A stretch of DNA of 64,000 nt from Siphonodentalium dalli. Its lineage: Eukaryota > Mollusca > Scaphopoda > Gadilida > Siphonodentaliidae. The stretch covers positions 129,819,605-129,883,604 of the forward strand of contig CP136064.1 of assembly GCA_032622095.1 (NCBI GenBank), given 5' to 3'. The notes below the pieces were generated by a model that worked only from the letters and a program-made list of their open reading frames with translations, did no database searches and was not told where the DNA came from. Both the position numbers and the translations under genes were made by a program. This document shows positions 46,743 through 57,839 of this stretch, piece by piece (position 1 is the stretch's first letter; every line of letters starts with the position of its first letter).

Positions 46743-47723
46743 TAGAGCTGAAACGGTTGACCCATTCTTCTAACCGGTTAACCATTGCGGTTAACCGGAT
46801 TTCAACAGGTTAACAGCTAATTTCTAGCGGACTTCTCTCAGACTAATTATGTCGACATTTGCCATGCTCCAGGGACAAACCTAGGTGAGAAATAGTAGCT
46901 GAAATAAAGACCTTATATATACGGCATTTAACGATATTCAAAAACACGCATTCACTGTTTTTTTGCTGGCTCTCGTGATGGGGAGTGAGCAAGTGAAATT
47001 TGTGAATGGCAGGGGTATCGCTTATTTGCAATTGCCGGTGATCAGCAAATGTTTGGGCATATGTAAAACGAGTAACAATAGTATGGGTATTGGTAAAACG
47101 AGTAACAAAACTACATGTATATATTAAAGATCTATAATATAATATTATCATCATTGGTATATCCTCCAATAAATAAAGACTAGAAAGTAATAACTAATAA
47201 CTATAGAACTTAAAGGAAGGTCAGAGTCCTATTCAGTATTCGAACTATTCGTCGGTATCATGATCGCGGACACTAAGATTCGATAGCCATGTTCACTTTT
47301 CAAATTTCAACACGAAATAATACCGAGTCTGAGGGGTGTCAATCAGATGACAGATTCACTAATTCAGTGACGACATTGCTCTGAACTATCCCACCTAGAT
47401 ACACAGTGACTGCCCACGTGCTCTCGTTGGAAGATCAGAGAAAACTTCAAAGGCCGGAATTGATTGAAGGTCGCCAGTTCGAGAATTGCTACTCAGTATC
47501 TGAAACTTCCGCGTGCACCAATTAATGCTTGCATTGCACTCTACTATCGGTGGCACAGGGGTTAGTATTACTTTTGCATCATTTATTGAGGGTACCAGGG
47601 CATTATTCACATTCACATTCAACTGACAGAGCGGGATGCGGTTTCGTGTGGTTAATTTTTTTCTAACCGGTTACGTCGTTATCTGGATGCTAACCGGTTA
47701 TCCGGCTGTCCGTTTCAGCTCTA
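46743..47723. mobile_element. hAT-like non-autonomous element 2 (981 bp)
   Basis: Ends TAGAGCTGAAACG...CGTTTCAGCTCTA, with a perfect 8-bp duplication AACAAGAT (46735-46742, 47724-47731). Subterminal AACCGGTTAACC palindromes are shared with element 1. The 75-codon minus-strand frame at 47395-47622 has no recognised domain. Confidence 0.9.
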
Positions 47724-47829
47724 AACAAGATGCAAATTATTTATATATTTATATATTTGTATTATTGTATTGTAAACAGGACAACCAATCGAATTATTGT
47801 TCCAGTTCACTCAAACACTGTTAGTATAG

Positions 47830-49670
47830 TAATCACAACCCAAAGGGTTGTTTTACAGTAACATAAGCGACGCAAGTATAGTTGTGACGTCAGTAATTTC
47901 TATACCCTATCAACATGAAAAAATTGTTTTTACATCCGGGCGATTCAGACCTATGGTGGCCGCCATGTTGGAATAGAATTGTCAAATTAATAAAACGAAT
48001 TTATTTTTCTTCTTCGATCAGCCTCCCTATAGCAACACTATTAAATTTGAAAAACAAAATCAACCTTATTCAAAATTAAATGCTTAATGTGGATTTAGCT
48101 GACGCGGGCGCATAGCATTCGGCAAACCTCGCCAGATTCCGTACCGTTACAGTTAGAATATTACGTCCCCTGGCAGGCCATAGCAACGTTGAAAATGATG
48201 ACGTAATTTTGTTACAAAATGGTGGCGCTCTCTTGTTTGCGAAATTTGAAATGGAATTGCTTGTTATTGTTATCGCTCGTATTTTAAATGTACAACGGTA
48301 TCACAGCAAGTAAGCGTTGAGAACAAACGAGAAAGCACAAGCGAAGATAGCACTACGAGCCAATTACTGGAATGACGTTAGAGTCAAAGCAGTCAAAAGA
48401 AGAAGAAGAATAACACCATTTAGTGGTTAGACTTAGAGTTTCAACTGCAAGCGGCAAATCGTTCAATCTACTAACTACTTCTCTAAATAGTAAATTTAAT
48501 TGTTAATATCTAACACTGTCATGTCAAACCTCAACTTGGGTCAAGGAAATCAGAAAATGGACATTTTAGAGCTGACTGATTTACTATACACAGTATAGTT
48601 CAGTCATGAACCGTTTAACGTAGCGCGTAGCTGGAACTTGTGGACGCAGTAATCGGTGAAAGCGTTCATGTGGCTTACTAATCTAATAATATTAGGATTG
48701 TATTAGTCAATTTAGTGATTACAGATTACTAAATTTAGTTATCAACGACTTCACTGTCTTCAGCCTCACCCACTCACTGTGAATGTGACTCAGGTCAAAA
48801 TACAATTCTAGCCATCTACAGTCGACAGACTCGACACACAGATGTAACAAACATGTGAAGCCCAGTGAATTGGTGACTAACAAAGTGAGTCATTTATCTT
48901 CTTGTTGAGTGAAGGAAATGAAGAACATCTCCCAATCCCACTTGGTCTTGGCACACTGCATAGTTCATGCAGTGACTGGTGAGAGGATATGCTTCCGGGC
49001 CAACTTTCCATCTGTGTGTATGAATTCTGTTTCATGTGATGGACACATCAAGTTAAATTTAATAATTACATTGCACGGTGATTAGTTTTAGCATTCTCAC
49101 ATATTAAATAATTCATGATTTTAACACTGTGTTCTCGATTTAAACCTTAAGCATAAAGCGGGAGCTTGATCAGCATGGCTAGCATATATATATTAACTAG
49201 TGGCTATTTGTGGAAAAATTATTAAATATAGCCCTGAGTACTTGCTATTGTCGACTTGACACATTGGGATTGGAATAATATGTATGCTAAACATAATAAT
49301 TCCAGGCCAACTTAATTGAACTGTCACGACCTTCTAGTTATACATGTACATGACTAATGTAGTAATGAGGCAATCATATAAATGTTTAATCTAGTAGCAT
49401 TTTCTCAGACCATGCCATGAACATCTATGTATCTATGCCTGTCAAGAATAATGCCATTCCTCCCGGGCAATTATTAAAATGTTCATATACTATCAGATGC
49501 CTATTAACCAATAGTGTCAGCATGTGTCGCATGATTAGTAATTTTAGATAAAATTCTCAACGATCATTAAGTTTTTTGGCAAAGAGACATATATAGAATT
49601 AAATTGAAATAGAATTAAATAGAATTAAATTTCCATCAACATTGTTAATTTCAGTCTAGGTCTCCGCTAC
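47830..49670. other. Gene-poor stretch with a possible first exon at 48.25 kb
   Basis: AT-rich non-repetitive-looking DNA. At 48251 an ATG opens 19 codons (MELLVIVIARILNVQRYHS) running into AA|GTAAGC at 48310, a good donor. Upstream, 'atgacgtaat' and 'ccatagcaacg' could be promoter elements. No second exon was recognised, so this is only a lead. Confidence 0.2.
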
Positions 49671-49680
49671 CGTATCACTA

Positions 49681-49938
49681 TTGTTGACCATCACAATGAT
49701 TAGACATCTGAGAGTACGATAAAAGCTCACAAAAGTCACGAACAAGCATGCAATCTCGAGCTGGGACCACCCTTAATATTTGTTTCTTATCATCTACTTC
49801 ACAGAAGGGGTCACCCCTAAGTAGTAACCATATAGGAAATGCACCAAACATATCACTATTGCACAATGACATCAGTTTGTTTGATCTAAAATATTTATCC
49901 ACTCCAGCCCCAAAACAATAGTCATTTGCCAAATTATC
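49681..49938 (-). CDS. Unassigned protein-like open frame
   Basis: Open from a TGA stop to TAG (about 85 codons) with no ATG at the start. It reads LANDYCFGAGVDKYFRSNKL, then FPIWLLLRGDPFCEVDDKKQ and ARDCMLVRDFCELLSYSQ. Composition looks coding rather than random (few low-complexity runs, six Cys). I do not recognise the family. It could be an exon or a decayed mobile-element gene. Confidence 0.2.
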
Positions 49939-50289
49939 TCATTCATTTTTGAAGTGCCTATCATCTACTGAAGTTGAATCCTACCACAGGCCATAAATTA
50001 TGTCTCATTGAGTCACTGTGCCCCATCCACGTAACCCGTTTTCATAAAAATGTATTCAGTATTATATGTAAATTTATCCAATATTAAAAGATATTTTTCC
50101 CTTAAAGGTCCTCAATCCGAATCAATAGTCCCCATATCAACAGATTCCAACAACAAGAAGATTTTTTGAAATGCCGCTTCAGTTGACAGTTCTAATCGAT
50201 TAATTGCTCAAAAAAAACTGCAGTCAATTTATCAACTTTTTGCTCAACGAATATTGCTGATTTGTCAAACATCTGACACACACACAAAA

Positions 50290-50525
50290 AAACAGTTGAT
50301 TTTAGAATTATCCATCTTCATCTGCAATTTGGTCAGAAAAAGTATTCTCGTCTGCTGTTTGCTGGGCCACTAAAAAATTTAAATGATAGATTTTTAAAAT
50401 CGGTATCTGATCACTATGAGCTTTGATGTTGTGGGTTCCTCGACTTGAATCAAATATTTTTCACCTCCGAAGTCAAGGAAATAATAATCTGCGAGGGTTA
50501 ATTTGGATTGAGTACCTTTAAAATT
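50290..50525 (+). repeat. Dispersed repeat, copy 1 (second at 51.22-51.45 kb)
   Basis: Shared with 51220-51450: 'ttatccatctt-atctg', 'ttgatg-tg-gggttcctcgac', 'atcaaatatttttc', 'gaagtcaaggaa' and 'ggattgagtaccttta'. Direct orientation, about 930 bp apart. Confidence 0.65.
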
Positions 50526-51082
50526 GCAAAAATTAAATTAAAATAATTTTGCCTTGAAAATTGGTCGCTTGGCCAGATTCAACCTTCACCTGATGATTGC
50601 ATTTTGAAGAAATATAGTAAAATGTGCTATATGGCTAATATCGCTTGACTGGCGCCATGGATATTGGTCTGGAAATTAGAGAAATGTTAAGAGGCAATAT
50701 CTCACTCTGACCCATGTCTAACTGTGGCCCACATTCCTCTATATCTGGTGCTGCAACATATTCTCGTGCAAATAGGTTTATTTGTACCTGAATATTCACA
50801 TATATTATGTTCATATTTTTTTATTCATTTAAATTTGTTTAAATCAAAATTTTGAAAAACTAACGCCATTATACACTCTGCCAGGGCACCCTGAGTCACC
50901 ACACCAAATTTCGTTGAAATCTGGGAACCAAAATTAACAAAGACATGTTGGTCTCAACTTTACTCCAGTCTTATATATGTATACCGGTATATAAACAGTC
51001 CCATGAAACATGTATACATTTATTGATGGACGTGTCATGGGCTCTTCATACCGGTAGTTCATACAGGATCGCGTTCATTATT

Positions 51083-51640
51083 TCGAAGGTTCCATATTCG
51101 CTATTCCAAAGGTTCTTCTTATTCAGACATCGAAGGTTCGCTATTCTGAAGGTTTGCTATTCTGGGCGTATTTAACCAGAAAAGATGGACAACTCTAATA
51201 CCAAGTAGTTATTATTACCACGATTTTACAGTTATCCATCTTTATCTGGAAGACCGCCCATTTGACCTCGTCCTTCTGGCACGATCAGGCCCAGAAACAA
51301 TAAAAATAGCAAACTGCAAAGATCGATGTCTAATTACTCTGACCTTTGATGGGTGGGTTCCTCGACACTAATCAAATATTTTTTCCCCCACCGAAACCAA
51401 GGAAGGAGTAATTTAGCAGCGTCTTATCGGATTGAGTACCTTTAAGTTATTTCCTTCATAAAAAGAGTCTTATGATTATGATAAAGAAACCTCTCAAAAC
51501 TTTACTCTTTAGAATATAGAATGAAACTTCAAAATAAAAGTTATAAAAACCTTCTGAATATCGAGGAATATAGAGAACCTTGGGAATGGCGAAACTTCGG
51601 TATAATGAACCTTGGGATTAGCGAACCTTTGGACACAGAG
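51083..51640. repeat. Inverted clusters of 'gaaggttcgctattc' units
   Basis: At 51083-51165, 'tcgaaggttc', 'ccaaaggttctt', 'cgaaggttcgctattctgaagg' and 'tttgctattct' are 15-20-bp units. At 51540-51640 the same units occur in reverse ('gaaccttgggaatggcgaa', 'gaaccttgggattagcgaac'). Such units are common in marine invertebrate repeats. Confidence 0.6.
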
Positions 51641-52323
51641 TGACATGTCGCCGTCCTACGGCTACGGTCCATACGTACTGGCGTGATCGTATATATCCCA
51701 AGTTGGCCACAAATACAGGCACTCCTATGAAACATACATTTTTCATTTTATAGATGGACGTACCGTGTTTTTGGGTTGTCCATACGTACTGACGTAATCA
51801 TATTAATGACATTGGCATTTCTGACAGTGACATTAAATTTATGTTACTCTATGCCGACTTTATCAATCTTTTGCTTTTGAAGAACTTTGCACAAAACTCA
51901 AAATTGACAAAAAGTGAAAAATTTGAAAAGATATAATTATTATGAATCAAGGGCCGTGGTAATAAACCTGAGCAAACCAAAAATAATAAATATACCGTTG
52001 TGACATCTACAGAATTTCAACCTTGAGTATCCTTCGGACTGTTATGTTTCTTTTATAATAAATCACATTTTCCCCCCAATGGAAATAGTTGTGAACTCGG
52101 TGACAGTTCGGAGTTGGGTCAAAAATGGCGAGCTCTATTACTTCCGTCAAAACTATAGCTTGTTTCGTAAAAGTGACCACCTTTGTCAAGCTCCCTCAGC
52201 GTCACCAACAGTTTATGGTGTTCACGAATTTCAATTTGTCTATTATTACGCCACCTGTGGTGTTTCTAGCTTCTGAGATTTTGATATTGCGTGGTGGACA
52301 GGGCGAATGTATTCTTGGAGATT

Positions 52324-52770
52324 GTTTGTACCTTACTCAATCGTACCGATAGAATCACGTAGATGCCGAAATTGTAAAGTTAACGCCACCGGTGTATAAT
52401 ACGTTTATGAAAATATGATAAATCGTATCGATAGAGTCAGGACAGGCTCAAATTGTAAACTTAAAGTCACCGGTGTAATAATATGTTGTTGAAAATATAA
52501 ATAATTTGATAGACTGAAAATAATATATAACCCATTGGGAGCCCCTGATGTATTCTTGTTTGTACCTTACTCAATCGTACCGATAGAATCACGTAGATGC
52601 TTAAATTGTAAAGTTAACGCCACCGGTGTATAATACGTTTTTGAAAATGTGTTAAATCGTATCGATAGAGTCAGGACAGGCTGAAATTGTAAACTTAAAG
52701 TCACTTGTTGTTGAAAATATAAATAATCTGATAGACTGAAAATAATGTGTAACCCATTGAGAACCCCTGG
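52324..52770 (+). repeat. 234-bp tandem duplication
   Basis: 'gtttgtaccttactcaatcg' starts at 52324 and 52558. Copies are nearly identical except for a ~20-bp deletion in the second, and each contains an internal ~90-bp half-repeat ('taaatcgtatcgatagagtc' against 'caatcgtaccgatagaatca'). High identity means it is recent. Confidence 0.9.
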
Positions 52771-53299
52771 TTTAGTGAAGTGCATTGTGGGAAGTTTAAT
52801 TGTGATTCACCTCCATCTTTATTTTCTGGAATTATCACCAAGATTTCTCCACTCTATTCTCTTAAAATGTACCCTGATCGGTCATATTCTTTTGATAATT
52901 CTATCTAAATACATCTTAGCTACTATTCGGATCTGCTGTCCCGGTCGAAGAAGGTTTAGTTTGACCAAAACGGCTATTGACAAAAGTTTGTTTACAAAAA
53001 TTGAGTATACTCAATGACCCGTAGCCGTAGGCCGTACACGCTGTAAATTTGTTATCGAAAACAAATTCAATTTCTTCCATCTAAAACATAATTACGCGCT
53101 GAACTCTGTCATTTTAAGAATATAGTAGTATTATACACATACACACCAAGTTTCAGCTCAAAATTTTGAAAAATGACAGTTTTATAGACATAAATCGATT
53201 TTAAATTTAATGGCAAATCCCATGACGTATGACGTTAAATTTTATCATCGAAAAAAAATAAATCATTTCTTCGATCTAGGAAATAATTACGTGCTGTAC

Positions 53300-54070
53300 C
53301 CTGTCATATTTGACCGGTTCTACCTGATAATTGTGTGACAGTACAGTCGCGTTACTTTATACGTCATCATTGGTCATTATCACCCGACAAATTTATTTCG
53401 GTCTATCGTATCAACCCCTATTTCCCCCGCGTAGCCTGACTAAGTGTCTTTATCGCTCCACTAATTTGTATCGTTTCATCGGTATGAATTCCATATCCAA
53501 TTATCCACATATAACCAACCCAACCTCTAATCCCGGTCCAATTTATTTATTTCTTTCATCGGTATATAGTCATGTTACGTAATATTTTATCTCGTGATAC
53601 TTGTACTTATATGTCTATGGTATTACTATAGTATACCGTATATGTATATCAATTGCTATTCCTTTCTATATAATCCTGGTGCCAACTATAGAGATAATTT
53701 CATACCCCCACCCCAATTTTATATAATTGCTGCTTTAGTACAGTCACGATGCATTACATGGCAACATCGATCCACTAATTTATGTCAGTTCATCAACTTC
53801 ATCGGTACAAACCCCTTTTTTCTCCGAGTCCATATAACCAACCCAACATCTTATAGAACTCCATAAATGACTATTCTGGCACTATATAGAGATGACTAAG
53901 ATTCTGACACCCCCCTATTTTATAGCCTTGTTGCAACAGTAGAGTTGATATGCATAATATGTCAACATTGGTCGTTATTGCTCTACAAATTTATATCGGT
54001 TCAACCCTTAGTTCCCTGTATCGCCCACCCCTCCCTCAATTTATTTTTTCATTTGTATTATAGTCTCGTC
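53300..54070 (+). repeat. Diverged ~240-bp tandem repeat
   Basis: Three units with 'gtacagtc-cg-tgcattac', 'caacat-g-tc', 'ccactaatttat-tc-gttcatc', 'atcggta-aa-ccc' and 'catataaccaacccaac', strongly diverged. The plus-strand frames over it are repeat read-through. Confidence 0.6.
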
Positions 54071-54314
54071 ACATACACATTTTATCTTTTGTAACTTTTG
54101 CTTCAAAGCGTCGAGATCCGCTGCAGACAATACAAAACTGACAACATTTTGAAATGTAAGCAGGCTTCAAACTCATCTTATCCAAGAAAAACTCTGGTTA
54201 CATAAACAATTTGTGTATACGGTGTACGCGCATTTGTTGCGTTAAAAACCAAAGGTCCCAAGTCAAGGTCCAAATCCCCAACACACTGATGTGAGGTTTA
54301 ACTCCATCTACATA

Positions 54315-54443
54315 CAGTAATGTCCAAAGTAATTCATCACTTAACCACAGCAAAATTGTGTGTATTTTTTCATGATTCTAAATCCTGAAAAATTACCCAT
54401 AATTATGCTGTGGTTAAAGGGTCAATTACTTTGGGCATTACTG
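54315..54443. mobile_element. Palindromic Tc1/mariner-type MITE, tandem unit 1 (129 bp)
   Basis: Ends CAGTAATGTCCAAAGTAATT...AATTACTTTGGGCATTACTG, with TA outside both ends. Almost the whole element is an inverted repeat. A 46-bp spacer ('aaccaatataaggatttgag' and following) leads directly to the next unit; the period is 175 bp. Confidence 0.85.
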
Positions 54444-54489
54444 TAACCAATATAAGGATTTGAGGTTTAATGATAACTCAATCATCATA

Positions 54490-56750
54490 CAGTAATGTTC
54501 AAAGCAATTGACCACTTCGGTCCTACTAAACAACGAACACAAACGAACACAAACGAACATAAACGAACACAGGTCTAAAAAGCGGAATAGAAGGGTGAAA
54601 TTTGGTTTGTGGGTGCGTGTGGGTCCATTATATGTGTATGTGGTGTTATTTCCAACTTTGATGACTTATTTTTCGAGTTATAAGCATTATTTAAATGCAA
54701 AGCTACTAAACAACGAACACAAACGAACATGAGATTAGCCGTATTGCAAAGGTGTTAATAAAGGTGTTAATTAACTACCGCCTTCTCTATGGCTTATACT
54801 CTGTCACTGAGTTGTTTTGACTGCTCTTTCAGTAGAGCTTCATGTACTAGAATCAAAGTTTGTTTTATATACAATCGAATATTTATATATTATTTTACAC
54901 TGACTCAGCAACGGCGGAACGATGGGCAGAGTTTGTTCTCCTTGAAGTCAGTGCATGGATGAAAATGGCTCCAGCAAAATGTTGCATTATTTAAATCATT
55001 AAAATCAAGTAATGCACTTATTTGATATGAATCCAAGAAGTCTATATGTTATTTTATCACATGATTAGCACTATTTTCCTATGTAATACTCGAGCGTAAT
55101 AGACACGTGTAATATCGTTGCGTGCAATGACTCGTGACGTCACGCTGCTCTTTGGGACAAAGTTCTCTGTCTGTTAATTATTGTTGTTTTCGATAAAAAA
55201 ATTAAGCGATTATATGACCATGTGATAAAAAGTATCTCAAACTCGTTCTATTTTGTACGTAATTTATCAACCTCGTCCACTAAATTATATTTGAGCCTCG
55301 GTAAACCTCGACTCAAATCGAATTTAGTGAACTCGGTTGATAAATTTCGTATAAAATAGAAACTCATGAGAGATCCTATATGTATATTTCCATACTATAT
55401 GCTAACTTTCTGTCGTTTATTGGTGATCGTCTTGGTTTTTGATGTCTTCACTCTTTCCTTTTTATTGTCCGTTTTTTTTTTGCGCGAGCGGTAGTTTTGG
55501 GTATAGTTAATTGTCATCAAGTTTGGAATTGTCACTCACAAATTAAAATTAAGAAGTCTTCGCATTAGTCTGTCTCGTTGTTCGGCCGTCATATTTGTTC
55601 AAATTTAGTTCCATATCAGGAATTCAGCAACAAAGAACGCTCTTTATGTTTACCATCATAATATAAACAAACACCAGGAAAGTAACTTTTTATGCTTTTG
55701 TTTACACAATGGTCAAACATATGACAATAACATACTGTTTATGCGATATTTCTTATTTGTATACGGACAAAGTCTGTCTACATTTTTGTCTTTTTGTGTC
55801 GGTTTTTGACCGTTGGAAATTTTTCACAGCATATACCCACTGCCAAGGACTCCCGCACCTTTAATGCTTTCATAATTGTTATTTGTCCAACATTTCGGAA
55901 TTGTTGAATTTTGTTTTCTAGCATTGAAAACTTTCGTCTTTAGTCTTTCCATAAATGTAAGGTATCGTCTGTTGTCACATATATTTGTCAATTATGTCTG
56001 TCTGTATTTCGTAATAAATGATTTTGTTTTCTATTGTTACCAAGCCGCTCTCGCTATTGAATACTTTTCCATCTTATTGACAGTTTGATCACTGTCTGTT
56101 TTACTTAAATTACGATTGAGATTTGCCTGGTACATAGCGTATGCGTGTATCAGGAAAGCAAGCAGATATAGCATTTACCAGAGTGATCTCCGAGACTGAG
56201 AAAATATATATAGTCATCTCAGAGACTGACAACAATGACTCACTCACATTCACTCAAATGTTTTGTTAGCTATGCATTAAAACGCCGACCTCTGATGTTT
56301 CCCCGTGTTTTTATTGCCATCAGTGATAAAATTGACAATCATCTTGCAGTAAAAACAAGGAGACAGAGTAAGCCGTAGTTAATTAACACCTGCGTGGTAA
56401 CCTCTGCACTGCCGCTAATCTTATGTTCGTTTGTGTTCGTTGTTTAGTAGTTTTGTAATCAAATAATGCTAATAACTCAAAAAATAAATCATCAAAGTTG
56501 GAAATAACACCACATACACATAGAATGGACCCACGCGCACCCACAAACCAAATTTCACCCTTCTACTCCGCTTTTTGGACCTGTGTTCGTTTATGTTCGT
56601 TTGTGTTCGTTTGTGTTCGTTTGTGTTCGTTGTTTAGTAGGACCCGACCACTTAACAACAGCAGAATAATGGGTAATTTGAGGATTGTAAATGCTGAAAA
56701 AATACATAATTCTGCTGTGGTTAAGTGGTCAATTACTTTGGGCATTACTG
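54490..56750. mobile_element. Palindromic MITE, tandem unit 2, split by a 2128-bp element
   Basis: The left part, 54490-54517, ends GACCACTT; the right part, 56646-56750, begins with the same GACCACTT and continues to CATTACTG|TA. Joined without the insertion and one 8-bp duplicate, the unit matches units 1 and 3. Confidence 0.85.
54518..56645. mobile_element. 2128-bp long-TIR element with 8-bp target duplication
   Basis: Ends CGGTCCTACTAAACAACGAA and the inverse ...GTTTAGTAGGACCC (first base mismatched). GACCACTT is duplicated exactly (54510-54517, 56646-56653). The arms stay complementary for ~300 bp. Each arm contains ACGAACACAA repeats at its outer end and again ~190 bp in, so the arm itself starts and ends with CTACTAAACAACGAACAC. 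The centre holds the 39.6-kb hairpin repeat in reverse (55075-55380) and otherwise AT-rich DNA without a transposase. hAT, P or MULE-like origin are all possible. Confidence 0.85.
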
Positions 56751-56796
56751 TAACCAATATAAGGATTTGAGGTTTAATGATAACTCAATCCTCATA

Positions 56797-56917
56797 CAGT
56801 AATGTCCAAAGTAATTGACCACAGCAAAATTATTGGTAAATTTTCAGGATTTCAAATCCTGAAAAATTACCAATAATTCTGATGTGGTTAAGTGGTCAAT
56901 TACTTTGGGTATTACTG
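56797..56917. mobile_element. Palindromic MITE, tandem unit 3 (121 bp)
   Basis: CAGTAATGTCCAAAGTAATT to CTTTGGGTATTACTG with TA at both sides (56795-56796, 56918-56919). Preceded by the same 46-bp spacer as unit 2 and followed by a partial spacer. Confidence 0.85.
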
Positions 56918-56973
56918 TAACCAATACAAGGATGTGAGGTTTAATGAGAACTCCATCCATATAACTAATAATT

Positions 56974-57312
56974 ATGTGTGAAAATCAAAACAAAATAAAT
57001 TCCATGATGGCGTCCAATATGGACTGCCTAATTCTGCTCCAAAACATGTATATTCAATATATGGATGTTTATTGGGGGAAACCGATTATTTCAATGATAT
57101 TTACATTAACTGTGATCCAAAACCCGACTTACGGGAGCGTGCGACTGTATCTTAAGCATATGTGCCTATTTAATGAGCCAACAATTGGAATCCCAACAGA
57201 GAAGATTGGCGTGGGTCCCTTGCGCGATCTGTCCATCGAAAACTATTTAGACATCTCAAGACACGTAAGACCCAATAAGTTAATATACAGAATAGATACA
57301 TCTATTGCCTGA
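56974..57312 (+). CDS. Unassigned 112-codon ORF
   Basis: ATG TGT GAA AAT ... to TGA at 57310-57312. An internal 'ATGATGGCGTCC' gives MMASNMDCL. It includes PTYGSVRLYLKHMCLFNEPT and GVGPLRDLSIENYLDIS. There is no known domain, signal peptide or repeat identity that I can see. It begins just after the MITE array. It could be chance or a small exon. Confidence 0.2.
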   Translation: MCENQNKINSMMASNMDCLILLQNMYIQYMDVYWGKPIISMIFTLTVIQNPTYGSVRLYLKHMCLFNEPTIGIPTEKIGVGPLRDLSIENYLDISRHVRPNKLIYRIDTSIA

Positions 57313-57349
57313 GTGACTAATATTTATATTTGTTACAATGAGGTCAAAT

Positions 57350-57600
57350 AGTTGCGAAGCCAGCACCACAATTCTTTCCCTCCATAGTAAATCTTAAAAC
57401 AACTTCTAAAGCATTAATAATTCACCTTATATTTGGTATGAAGCGTCCTTGGTTAACTGGAGTTCAGATTTGTTAACATCACGTCACCAAGTTAATTACT
57501 TGCGAAGCTACAGCCACAACTATTTCCCTCCATAGTAATTATCAAAACAACTTCTTAAGAACAATTGACCAGGTCAGTTGCGCAATTATTGGAAGAGCCA
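57350..57600 (+). repeat. ~147-bp duplicated block
   Basis: 'gttgcgaagcca-cacaa' and 'tttccctccatagtaa', then 'aaaacaacttct', occur at about 57353-57410 and 57499-57560. Confidence 0.55.
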
Positions 57601-57839
57601 CGGTCAATCATTTTTTTTAAACCAAATGTTACATTTAAATTATTGCTTTATTTAACCAAAACAAAAATGAGAAAATTTAACTTTTACTACTTGCTAAATT
57701 TTATCTTTTAATTATTTCATTTAAATTTTAGTATTTACAGTATACTATGTCCAAGTCTTTATAATCTGTTGAGTGACCCCACAGTCGTTTACTTTGTTAG
57801 TAATAATTTGAAGGATTACTTGTTTAAACGCAATTGTTA

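Noticed and set aside
53331-53866. Two plus-strand ORFs of 83 and 90 codons
   Set aside because: They lie on diverged tandem repeat units and share repeat-derived peptides (NPTS).
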